The position numbers and the translations under genes are program-made. Shown here piece by piece: positions 26,223 through 39,700 of a stretch of 64,000 nt of DNA. The stretch comes from Gymnothorax reevesii (Eukaryota > Chordata > Actinopteri > Anguilliformes > Muraenidae). The notes beneath the pieces were generated by a model that did no database searches, was not told the DNA's origin, and was given only the letters and a program-made list of their open reading frames with translations. The stretch is from the NCBI GenBank assembly GCA_029721435.1, contig CM056592.1:38894611-38958610 (forward strand), read 5' to 3'. Within the stretch, counting starts at the first letter, position 1; every line of letters starts with the position of its first letter.

Positions 26223-29200
26223 CCCATTCAGTTCCATTCAACAATGCTTTATTGGCATGACTGTATGATGACAAAATTTCCAAAGCAATCAACAATGAAA
26301 CAAATAAATAAAATACCAAAAAATTATTGGGTGACAAAAACAAATCAGAAATTAAATCTCTCTCTCTCTTTCTCTCTCTCTCTATATCATTTGTTGTCAT
26401 TTAGATAATACACTCACTCTTTATCTATGCCCATATTTATCGCAGGCCAAGGCCACTCATAAATGATAATGAGATGCTTTTGATGTTTTGTGAAGGTAAT
26501 ATGTAGCACTTTGTGCAGAGAGAACATTGTGTGAAAGTATTTACGTAAGAATAGGGCCTTAATATGTTAGAATAGAGTAAGTAGAAAGAAGGATTGAAAG
26601 AATGGGGAAAAAGTAAGAGAAAGAGGATATATGAGCTGCACATTCCAGAAGTAGGGCCTGCCCAGCTCTCTGCTTCTTTAGCAGAGCCAGACTGTGTTTC
26701 TTGGAAGGGGACTTGTGGAGCACTCGCTAACACGCTATAGCTCCTCAAATCTGACTACGCTCTAACCATTTAAAACATTTTGCAGAATCGAGAATCTGGT
26801 TTTGATTTTAAAAAATCAACCACTGCCCTCCCGTCCCCCAACCCCCCTTAAACTTGACACACATATACCCTTCCCACACGCATGCATACACACACACTCC
26901 CACACACACACGCACATACTGTCCCCCCTTGCTCTTTCCCTGCCGGCTAATAGTCACGTCAGCTCGCTGTGCCAGAGTGCATTGTAATTGTTTTGTCTGC
27001 TCAGTGTTCCCTTAAGGAGTACGGTCGGTGCTTTAAAACTGCTTTATAGAGCGTGGAATTTGCAGTACCAGAGGCCTATAAACCCAGTCTCTCCTGCTGG
27101 TGTTACCAACGTTTCCCTGGCGTCCTCTGATGGCGTAACCAATGCCTGCTGGACCTCTGGGCAGCCTGGCTATCCCTTGCCGGGCAACGCAGTGCACATA
27201 AACACTGAGGACTTCTGACTTGAAAGCGTGTCATTGCACACATTATCTAATGGAATTATGGTTTTGGAGAAGACTTCAGGAGGATCCCAGCTGCCAAAGG
27301 GGCTCTAAACTTCAGTTAAATCTCTGGAGCCTGACTCAATGGCAGCTGCCCAGTCTGTTGAATCATTTTGTCTTGATTGGTGGCTCTGAAACCAAATTTC
27401 CTTTTGTTTTCGCAAACAAAGTAAAACTCGGCTTATGCCATCGGAGGCGACGGCTTGGGGTATATCCCTGAACGCTCCCAATCCTCTCATTCCCCAATCC
27501 TTGAAAAGACCCAATACAATATAAAGCCCCTCAGGTCATGACCTTTCATTTGAACTTAATTTCAGGTGAATCGGACAAATGGTTCCAAAGATATGGCAAA
27601 AATGGTGAATTTTATGTGACAAAGCTCCACCTTGAGTCCAAATTGTGAACCAAACAGGTTAAATGTCATCGTGGGACATAAACCTAAGGTCATGACCTTT
27701 CATTTGCACTTGATTTGAGGTCAATCGGACAAACATTTCCTGAGATAAAAACAGTGATTTTTCAGTTTTTAGCCCTTGGTGGCCAATCAAGAAATTGTAA
27801 ATTGTCCAAATCGAATCAGTTCTTCCTCTTTATGATACTTACTTATATGCAAAACATGAAATATCTAATTGAAACATTACTGAAGTTATCGCGTTAACAC
27901 CTAGGATATCAGGGGGCGGCGGTCGGACCAAAAACATAATATCCCCAAAACGCCGTTCAGCTTTCGGGGATTTAAATAATTACCCTTTAAAAAAAAAAAT
28001 CATCATGACACGGTATTAAAGGGTTATCATCGGCTGTCAGAATTTGAGCCTCGATAAAATGTAATTTTTTTAAAAATTGTGCCGGGGGCGACTGTTGCGG
28101 CTACGTCACAGCCTTTGGCAGGAGCGTGTTGTAACTGCTAGTTTATTCAATCATCCTAATTTGGTGTAACTGCACTTTTAGTGGCCAACAAAAAAATAAG
28201 TTGTTATTTAGAGTAATTTGCAGATTTGTAGAAGAGGCCCTTTAAAACTTAGCTATTCTGAAGTCCGCTGTATTTGAGGGGTTATTAGGCCGAGTGGGGA
28301 TGTTTTTTTTTCCTCTCAAGGGGTCGAAAAGGAGAGTATCTGAGTGGTCTTTATAAATCCAGCAGTTGTGTCTCTGAGGGGATCGTACAAGATAAACTAC
28401 TCGCACGCATGCATAATGGATGCAGTGTATTGGAGTGAATGGGGGCAGCTCTCTGCCTGTGTAAACAATAGAAAAGCATGGCGATAGAGAATTCATGGGT
28501 AATAGGGCAGAATGGATTTTCGTACAGTCACCCTTAGCATAGCCTCTCCGCTTTACATTGCATGCTAATGCTCCCCCTACGGCTACTGGGACAAAGTAAA
28601 CTCTGGTATGCCGGCACGTGGAGAGCTTAGTTTCCTAATCGGGTATACCGCTGCATCTTTGTCATTATGATGAACTGAAAATTCTGTGGCGCATTTCATT
28701 TTACCACCGCTAGTTTAAAAAACTATTTTCGTGTAAAAAGACACACAACCGTCCGATTTTCAACCGCCTGAAAAGAGCAACGACGACATCTCAATAGCCA
28801 CCCTTGTGCTGTCTTAACATGTCATGGTGCTTGTAAGGCACTGTGCATAGATTTATATGTTTACCTTGCGTTATTATGTTGAACATTAAAGCAAAAGTTT
28901 CAATTCCATGAGTCAGAAAGTTGCTTTGCTTCGTGTTTGTTATTTCATTTTGTTACACGCATCATCTGGCCTAAAAATTGCTCAAATTAGGAAGCCAATA
29001 CTGGTGATTATATTATAGATGGGGATACTTGGGAAAATCAGCTTATTTTTCGCCCACGGTGCTATTTGTTACTCATTTTAGGTTGGTTATTATACACGTT
29101 GAATTTGACTTGAATTTTAATTGCAGGTAGTATAGCTACGTGTTGATTGCCACTTTGCCAGCAATAACTGCAAATGCATGTCAACAGGAGGAGGGTTTGT

Positions 29201-30647
29201 ATCCTATTGGCTGTTCATTAATGATTGGCGCCATCTCTTCTGTTGTGCTATTTGAGCAGTTATGTGCATGATGGCAAATATACTGAGGAGTGAATCAAGG
29301 CCCTGCACAAATTATGAGTACTGAGCCTCTTTTGTGGAAGTGGTCGGCACAGTGGCAGCTCTTAGGGCATACTCTGGTTTCAGTCTATGATATATTGTTA
29401 ACTAGTAAGTCCTAGTCTTTAGGGTATTTGAAATCTGATATTCCCACTCTTTCTTTGATGAAAATTATGAACAAATGAAGTGATGCGAGATGATGGCAGA
29501 AACCCTTTAAAATGAAATCTTTCGGTGCAAATGTCAGTGTGGAACTATGTTGCGACAGTTTCAGCGAGTTGACTTATCTGTCGGACAAGGTGCTCCATAT
29601 GCACAATTTTATTGGCCTGAATTCACCTGATATATCATTTTACTGACATGGATCTCAAAAGCTTCTGCTTCCCCCATAACCTGAATTGAAAGCCTGTCGT
29701 CTTGTGTAAACTATAGACTGCAGGAAAAAATATCGACCGGGTTGCTGTGACTTCACCCAAAGACCGTCCTGGGTCTTGGTTAAAAGTGTTTTATCTTATA
29801 GATGCGTGCTTTTTGGGCAGCGCCATTTTGTACACTTTAGAGTCGGAGTCTGTGCAGCACCGTTGCAGAGTCATCACTTTGGTTGCCTTAAACGACTCCT
29901 GATTGATTTGCAACATAGCTATCCATTGCCAAAATAGTGTACTAGCTTAACATCTCAGAGAGACATTAGACAATGAAAAATTGGTACTGATTGTTAGTTT
30001 TCTGAAGACAATAAACGTTTGAGGTTTTTTTTATGTTAGCATTACAAATGACAGATAAATGGAGTCTAAATTGACAACACAACTTGAGCTGACAGCGTTT
30101 GAGCCGGCGTGCAGTATCACTCGGAAACACCAGGAAATAAGCATCAAAATAGAGGCCCATCCTGGCCACTAGTGCACAGGCATGTCTCGTGTCTCCACAA
30201 AATCTTGAACACCAGCTCAGGATGTGCTGATGGAGAGCTGTGGCCATGGGAATAGCATGCCAGAGCTCACACAAGGATAAACTGTGCGTGGAGGCTCACT
30301 GAGGGGGATGACTGCCTCATGCAGAGAACGTGTTTCCCCTCCTGCGTGTGAGGAGAAGTGCCTCTGGCCATGGAGCTCCCAGTCAGACACGCTCCGGGGC
30401 CTCATTTCCCAATCTCTCACTCCCTCTCACACGACGAGACCAGGACAAAAAAAGCCTTACAAACCTGGCCATTTTTCTACCACTAAAGTATTCAGAACAC
30501 TTGAAATGCTGAAGAACTGTGTAGTGCTGTATCAACCTCGGTGCAGTTAAGGTCTGCCTCTACTGCGGAGACAACCACTGCCTTCCTGCAGTTCTTCTCC
30601 GCAAAGCTGTTTGACGAGATGTAGGGTGTGTGTGTGTTTGTGTGTGT

Positions 30648-30702
<55 letters not shown>

Positions 30703-33700
30703 TGAGTGTGTGTGTGCGCACGGGTAGATCCGTTGTCTGAATTTACTCAACAGCTTTACCTTTTATGGTCTCCTGATGGAACCGTTGTCTGATGGCCAAC
30801 AATGTGGCACATAACTCCTGGCCCTAGACTATTTATACAGGGTTGATTTCTTCTCGGCCCTCAGCTTTTTTTTGTTTCTTGAAAATAAAAGGAAAACCTT
30901 TTGCCCCCCCCCGAACGACCCCCTTTTCTCTGCCATGCATGCCCCCCACACACAGGGACACTAACACTGGGCTTTCTAAGCTCACCTGCCCCCCTCCCCA
31001 CCCTTCAGTGCAGTGCTGCAGGAGGTTATGGTTGTGCTGTGGCTATTGTTGCTTTAGCTAAGAAAGGCTACAGTGTGGGTTTAGCTAAAGCTCTGTTATC
31101 AGCGTGTTGCTGCCTGCTGTCAGGATACCCTGTTGGCAGCTGGGACTTAGGAATGCTCTTTTCGGGAAGAATCTGGAAGCTCTGTTCAGGGTAAAACAGA
31201 TTTCATGCTCTCTGGCAGGTAATTACCTCAGCGCTGGTGGTCACCTGTAGAGTTATGCCAGCTACGCAGGACATGAGGTCAGGGTCGCTGGGAAGACGTT
31301 CTGCAGAAGCTGGAGTTTGGGAATCCCCCCAACTTCCTTGTCTTTGGAACATAAGCAGACGCATCAGTAGCATAGTTATGTGTGCCAAGAGCTACGTCGC
31401 GCAGCAAAACGATGCACTAAGTGTGCGATTCGGCTTAAGACGGCAATACACACTGGTGCAGATTTTCTAGACCCCTGCACCATACTTGAAAGAAAAAACC
31501 AGTTCAGTCCATTAGTGTAAATGGTTGCTGACATCGTTGTTGCGTTAGTTAGAGATCCTTTCATCTGTGCCTCCTGCACTTTGTTTGCTTTCACTGTTTC
31601 GTCTCAATTCACATTTTCCAGGAAGACTGCGCTCTACTGCGCGAAAGCCTTACGAGCCTCATTTGCAAATATGCACTCAATTAGAATAACCATTATGCAG
31701 AGAAAATGGAAAATTACACAAAATGTAAAATTAATTGTTAAAGACCTATTTGTGCAACTATCGACACCAAATTTCTACCATTGTCTGAGTCAGTGAATGC
31801 ATTCATTTGCTATTCTCGAGGGAAAAAGAGTGGTTCTGGTGGTATTCTGTGTGGACATAGTGTCCCTAGTCATGGGCCTGTGTGTACTTCCAAACATGGA
31901 GACCTGCTTGAGTACACATACCTTGGCATGTCCTACGATTGAAGTTTACAGTATGTGGGTTATTTTGTGGTCTCATAAGTGTGACTATGTTAATCCAGAC
32001 AGGACGAGGCGGGAGCCTGAGGTTTAAGGGATAAACGGTTTTCGTTGCCCTGAACTAGCACTTCTTATCCGATGAGCAGAATGGAATGCCGTCGCCAATT
32101 TGTTGCATGGTAACAACGCGTATCCAGGGCTGATAGTGGCTAACAGTCGGAGAGGCAAAGCATTGTTGCAATGTAAGCCTGTAAAGTCAACACAAATCCA
32201 GACCCCTCCTCTGGGAGCCTGGGTGATCGAGGCTAAATCAGTGCACGGGCAGTCGTGGGTCCAGTGTCTTGTTCTGACAGAGAATCTGATAAAAATCATT
32301 TACTAAGCCGGGATTAAAAACACATTTATTTTAATCTGTTTTGAGCAGCGTTGTTAATGGGGGAAAACAGACTCGCTCACACTTGGAGCTTGTCCACCAC
32401 TGGCCCTTTGCCTGCGAAGAAAGCCGTGTTGCAGACATGCAGAATGAATAGTTCCTTAACACTGGTGCCTCACTCATGTGGAAGCATTTTTAACAAAGCC
32501 CTGGCAACACCACAGTGCTTTCATGAGTTTCTCCATGTTCTTACTTAAATCCCTGTTCAGTACTTTATCCCGATTAGTCAGTTCTTGGTTGTAGTTCAGT
32601 TAATCACACTGTCACACCACATTTGAGTAGCTGCTGGGGTTAACATTAAGAAAGACGTCTCACACGAACTGTGACTTCTCAGATTATCGAGAGCGGGAGC
32701 GTGTTCGAATACCTGTACCACATCTATCTGTACTGAATTTGGTACCTACTACTTCTGAACCATCAACACAGTTGGTACTATCTGCAGCGTCAGCACTGTA
32801 TGCATGAATTCAGACAAAGTATAAGGCCAACATCTCGCCCAACCTCTGACCCGGTTATTTCTCCTTGACATGGCATAATCTTTCCCTCTCGAAATGATGC
32901 TACTTCACCTCAGAATTGATGACAGTAATTAAAAAATTGTTAAAATAATTCAGGCTAAGTTCACATTCATTTTCTATGTTGTTCATTTTATGTGTCACTC
33001 TGTACTTCCTTTGTCATCTTAGCACCAGTAGCCTTGTGGACCTGTGTCAGGTTTATTGGTGCCGTACAGCAGAATTCAGCAGAATGCAGTCGGCCATCTG
33101 GGCATAGTTCGCAAATACAGTAGTTTGATCCATACAGAGGATTTGGACATCCTATGAATTTCATGTCTAGCTTTTGGAATACTGTATAATAAACATGCAG
33201 GTATTCTCATCTGTCTGGTATATACAATGAACAAAAATATAAACGCAACACTTCTTACTGTGAGAAATATGACCATGTTCACAGACTTATGGTACTTTTA
33301 TTGAGTGTTGACAAATTGTATTACCATATTGCAATACATTTCAATCAATGACTGAAACCGACGAGCAAGAATCTTACGATAGCAATATAGGTGATGGGGT
33401 CTATTGTCCAAATTTCACAAATCAATATTGAGTATGTCCATCTATGGCCTGCTGCATTGCTACACGTCTACTGTGAGGACTGTAACAAATGATCAATGGT
33501 GACTAGGGGGACGTGTTCCCACTTCTCTTCAAAAGGTGTGCGGATTTGGCAGATATTGGCCGGAAATGTGAACAAAACGAAGAACTTGTTGGTTGTTGAC
33601 ATCCCAAAGATGCTGGATGGGCGACAAATCCGAGGAATAAGCCGGCCATTCGAGCACAGGAATGTTTTCAGGCTTAAGGAACTCTGGATAATCGGGTGAC

Positions 33701-36700
33701 TGGCATGGTCATGCTGCATGGTTATTGTTTTGATGGACAAATGGTAGGGTTAGGCTGCAGTACCTCATCATGATATGACACTGCATTCAAATTGCGGTTA
33801 GCAATGTCCATAGGATATTCCCATCCAAACCAGCACTCCACCACCATGTGCCACCTCGCGCACCACCATGAAGTCGGCATAACGATCCCCCGTCCGTCTG
33901 TTCTGTGAAGTTGGGAACGTGACACTGCTGTAAAGAAAACAGTCCTCCATTGTGCCCTTGGCCATCAAACGTGTCTATTCCCTCAGTCGAACCAGTTTTT
34001 TTGTCGAGCCGAGGTGAGGTCCAATCCACAAAGAGCAGAATGCGCAGAGATATTCGCTTCTTGGGGATGGTTCAAGGTTTAGGCAAAAATCCGGCGATTA
34101 TGGGACCGAATGATTCATTTGCAGTCGCAGTTGCTGGTCTCAGATGGCCGCAGAGATGAAAAGTCAGAATATCGCAGTCTTGGATGGGGGTCGTCACACG
34201 TGGTCGTCACACATGTCGGCTGTCTGCTGTCGTGCCTTATTCTAATAAGGTGTCTTACACGACTTATTGTTGAAACATGGACATTAAAAGCCCTTCCTAC
34301 AGCCCTGAGAAACATTCCTGCTTTGAGCATGTCAATGGCTCGCTCCCCAAGGGCTCGAGTCATCTATGGCATTTCGAACAATGGCAGAACTGGGACTTTT
34401 GGGGTGGCCTTCTATCGACCGGAGTACTGAATGTGCCTAAGCTGACTGTATCTGATTTCAGCAGCTCTGGATCATGCCCCACCTCTCTGACAGGCCAATT
34501 TTGACAAAGGGCATGAACTTGACAATGATATGGAGAAGGTGACTGAAAGCACACAGAACAGTGGCGCACAACCTTGGTCACATAAATAAACCCAACTAAC
34601 CCAACCTCAGACATAATCATGCGGAATATTGAAAGGACTAAACTGTTGTGTTTATATTTTTGTTCAGTGTACTTACTGTGTCAGAGTTGAAGAGTGCAAT
34701 TCCTGCTTTATATTGGTAAAGTGAATTAAAAAAAATACAATTCAGCAGTTCCCTTCTTCAAACTGTCAGGACTAAGGGGTTTCCAATCTTAACCAAAAAA
34801 GACCAGTATGGAGAAGCGGGTTATTTTTTCTTATTTTCTCTGACAGTAGACAATGGATTCAACGATTGCCTACCAAGAGTAATCCGAGAATGAAAACCTC
34901 TACCCAGTTCCTTATACGTCAACACCCCTGCCAAAGTTTCTCGGTATTTTTTCCCTTCTTTTTATGCAGCAAAAATGTACATTATCTCAGCAATAATGTA
35001 GTGGTGGTTGGATGTCTGTACCTCTGTTAGTCACTTTACAGTAGGGACGTTTGAGTACGTGACCAAATTTTACGCGAGTCCCTGGATTCAGATAGATATC
35101 TCGATCCAGATCAAAATGCGATATTTCCTTGACATCATTGAGAAACGACCTTCAGTTTTTCTAACTTCAAATCATTCTGTTTTTGTGAAGATTTGGGTAA
35201 AAGTGTCATCTTTGCCCTACTTCACAATAGAATCACAAAAGAATCCAAAAAAAAAAAAGAATCCTCAATCTAGAACCGGATCCGGATCGCTCTCAAAATC
35301 TACTTGCTTCTCATTCGGGCCAAGATCCACCTAGGGAAAATTTTTCATGCAAATCAATTCATTAGTTTTTGTGTAATCCTGCTAAGTATCCAACAGCCAA
35401 ATAAACAAAACCCACAAAGACAATCGATCACTTAACCTCTTCAGCAGAGATAACTAACAGGACTGATAACATGACCTTCCTGGGAGTTCCTCTTTACTTC
35501 AAACCAGGTGTAACAGTGTCAAGGTGAGCCAAAAATTTGGATCCTCTTAGGCCTTTGGATGAGATTGGACCCCGCTATTCTCAAGTTTCAGTAAACCACT
35601 GTTTTCGCTAGATGGAGCACATCATTGAGGGCCTTGCCTTCTAAGTGCTTATTACCTAGGGGGCCAGGTCAAGCAATGATCATGTTTGTGTGTGTGTGTG
35701 TCTGTCAGTCTGTCTGTCAGCCCGTGGCTGGGGCCAGGTCTGCGATCTCTGATTGCCTTGTTTTGGTAATCTGTTTCTTCTATCTTTCTCCTCCGTAGCA
35801 GTAATCAGTAATCTGAAGCCAAGAGGCAGGATATACAATCGAGACGTGGCTGCCAGAGTGGTTTGGTGATCTCCAAACTCCAAATCAATGTGGTGATGAC
35901 CTGGGTCACAATGTTGACTATAAAAAAAATATATAGAAATTCGTTAACACAGAGTCTGACTGCACATTTCCTGTGGAACATGCAAGGGTGGGCGGAGGTG
36001 GGGGTAGGACGAAGGTAGCAGTGGTGTTCAGTCTCTGACCACATGGAAGAAGATGTCGAGATCGAGCACAGCTCAGATGTGTATCTGAAGGACAGATTCA
36101 GTGCGGCCCCTGGTTCTAATTCCCCCAAGGGGGGGTCGAGAAGGCTCTGTACATATAAATGATGACTTCATTGCAAAAGCGGACTTGTTCTTAATGGAAA
36201 TGGCCCTACCTCACCCAGCACTGTTTGAGCCATTCTCAGTTAGAACCCTGTCAGGAGTCATTCTCTGGCCGCTAGCTTCAAGTCGCCACGGGAGATGTGG
36301 ACCATGGAGAGCATAACAAATTGCAACACTTGATCATAGTGTACTGAGAAATGCAATCAAATTAGATTTGTCTTAATTCAATTAGTTTTGAAAAGTTATT
36401 TTTCATCTCTTGCGCCTTACGTCATGCACCCCCTACCCACAACTCATTTTACACCAAAATGTTTCTGTGGGCCATATAATTTAAGAGGGAATTAAAAAGT
36501 TTGCTCCCAGATTTGTCCTTAGAAAATGAATTAACAGGAGCTGGAAGGAAAACGCTGTGTTCGTTATCACTGCTGTATCATGTGTGCTTCTCTCACTGTG
36601 TTCTCGTTAACTGGAAGAATTCATGCTGTTTCGGGAATCCAAATTTGTTTCTCAAAGTTTTGCGCCAGTTTTTTTCCCTGTTATCCGCAGTATTATCCAT

Positions 36701-39700
36701 ACAGTGTGCACCTGTATAAGTGTGATGTACAGTGCCGTGAAAAAGTTTTTGCCTGCTTCCTGATCTCTTTTTATTGTATTTTTGTCACTCTTAAATGTTT
36801 CAGGTCAAACAAATTTTATTAGACAAAGACAACCCTAGTCAAGACAAAATGCGATTTTTAAATGATGATTTCATTTATTTAGGGGAAAAAGCAATCCAAA
36901 CCTGCCTGGCCCTATGTGAAAAAGTAATTGCCTCTTAAACCTAATAACTGGTTGTGCCACCCTCAGCAACAACAACTGCAATCAAGGGTTTGCGATAACT
37001 GGCAATGAGTCTTTCACATTGCTGTGGAGAAATTTTGGCCCGCTCTTCTTTGCAGAATTGTTTTAATTCAGCCACATTGGAAGGTTCTCGAGCATAAACG
37101 GCCTTTTTAATCTCAATCAGATTTAAGTCAAGACATTGCCTAGGCCACTCCAAAACCTTCATTTTTTTTTAAAGCCATTCAGAGGTAGACTTACTCGTGT
37201 GTTTCGGACCATTGTCCTGCTGCATAACCCACGTGGGCTTGAGGTCACAAACTGATGGTCGGATATTCTCCTTCAGCATTTTCTGGTAGAGAGCAGAATT
37301 CATGGTTCCATCAATTACGGCAAGTCGTCTAAGTCCTGAAGCAGTAAAGCAGCCCCAAACCATCACACTACCTCCCCCATGTTTGACTTTTGATATGATG
37401 TTATTTTTATGAAATGCTGTGTTAGTTTTACGCCTGATGTAATGTGACCTTCCAAAAAGTTAAATTTTTGTCTCATCATTCCACAGAATATTTTCCCAAA
37501 AGTCTTGGGGATCATCGAGATGTATTTTGGAAAAAACTCTCCCATGCATGCTATTTCTGCTTAGTCCCTGTCTTATTGTTGAATCATGAACACTGACTTT
37601 GACGGAGGCAAGTGAGGCCTGCAGTTCTTTAGATGTTGTTCTGGGTTCTTTTGTGCCCTCCTGGTTGAGTCGTCAATGTGCTCTAGGAGTAATTTTGGAA
37701 GACCGGCCGCTCCTGGGAAGGTTCACCATTGTTCCAAATTTTCTCCATTTATGGATGATAGCTCTCACCGTGATTTGCTGGAGTCTCCAAGCCTTAGAAA
37801 TGGCTTTGTAACCCTTTCCAGACTGATGAATGTCAATGACTTTGTTTCTCATCTGTTCTTGAATTTCTGTAGATCGTGGCATGATATGTTGCTTTCTGAG
37901 ATCTTTTAGTCTATTTCACTCAGTCAGACAGGTTTTGTTTGAGTTAATTCTCGATTCAACATGGCAGTAACCAGGCCTGGGTGTGGCTAGTGAAATTGAA
38001 CTAAAAAAATGCGATTTATCACAGTCAAATCATGATTCAACAGGGGGGGGAATTACTTTTTTTTATAGGTCGGTTTGGATAGCTTTTATCCTTTAATGAA
38101 TGATATCATCATTTTAAAAACTGCATTTTGTATTTACTCTGGTTATCTTTGTCTAATATTAAAATTTGCTTGATGATCTGAAACATTTACGTAAGTGTGA
38201 CAAATATGCAAAAAAAAAAACAAAGAAATCAGGAAGGGAGGAAAATACTTTTTCACAGCACTGCATGTTTTCCTATTTTACATTTTTACAAAACCTCCAT
38301 ATCCAGTTGTTAACATCAAAAGTTGACAAACAGTAGGATGAGATATAATTTATTGAACCCCATGGAGTAAATTGTCCTTGGCATTTGACCCATCCTAGTT
38401 CCTTAGGAGCAGTGGGCAGCCACAGAGCAGTGCCCTGGGAGGAACTCCAGTTCTGAAGCCAAAGCCAGGTTTGGGGCTCTGGTGGGAGTGTTCCTATAAA
38501 GCAGGGGTCCTCAATCTTTCCCAGAGAGGGCCAGTGTGGGTGCAGGCTTTCATTGCAACCAAGCAATTACACACCTGATGCTACTAATCAACCCCTGGAC
38601 TCCTTACTAATAAGCTTGATTAGTAGCATCAGGTGCATAGCTGGTTGGTTGCAATGAAAGCCTGCACCCACACTGGCCCTTTCTGAGAAAGATTGGGGAC
38701 CCCTGCTATAAAGCATGACATTACATTGGAATACCTGTTGTTGTAGCAACTGAACTAACCTACCCTGACTTTGTGATGCAGTTATTAAACAGCTTTGTGG
38801 ACAAATACATTCCAAAGATAAATGGCATGAATGTGCAATGCAGATTTCATAAAACTATTTTATTCACATTGTACAGGAGATTTAGGACCCAGCAAGTGTA
38901 CCTTTAGAATCTGTTTATTTGAAACCAAAAAAAAAAACAGTATGATTATCCAGAAGTAATATATATTTTAATCTCTTCTCGACACTTTGACATTTTAAGA
39001 ACATTGCTGTTATTCACCTCACTCACGAACCCACTTCTTCTTATAGCAACACAACAAATAGCATCTTCTCACTCACAAAATGCCGTGTCAAGGTATTGGG
39101 AGGAAGACGGAGAGGTAAAGGGACTGAGGGAGCGAGAGAGTGTCCTTTCTTGAACTCTGCGCTAGTCGTAATCCCGAGCAGGTCATCAGCGCGTGGGCTG
39201 CTTGTTTTAGCATTTGCAGCCATTCAAGGCAGCTTGTCATTTTCGCCCTACATTGTTCATTTTTCTCTCCGCGGGGCTCTGCGTGTTCACAGAAAGAACA
39301 GGAAATGGCCGAACACATCTTACCTCTCTCCCTCTCTGCTCATTAGTCGTGCTATGCCTTGCCCTCTGCGGTTTTAACGCGACAAAGCTGTGTCGGATAT
39401 TATACAATAAATAAACCCATTAAAGAAAGCACTGGTCAATAAGTACCATGTCCCTTGAGCAGTCTGGTCGTCAGTGTATTTGTAGATTGTTTTTGTCTTC
39501 AATTCACAGTTCAATTTAAATCATGTCCGATTCCGGACTGCTTGTTTCAGTGCTACTGGCACCACATCCGCCCATAGCTGCCACTGCAGTAATATTGAGT
39601 AATATTGCAGGCTGAGTATGATTTTCAATGGTGGAGTTGGGGCCAAAGATGCATTAGAACGATTCTGACGGTGCTGGTTGCAGCTAACATAAGTCTGTCG

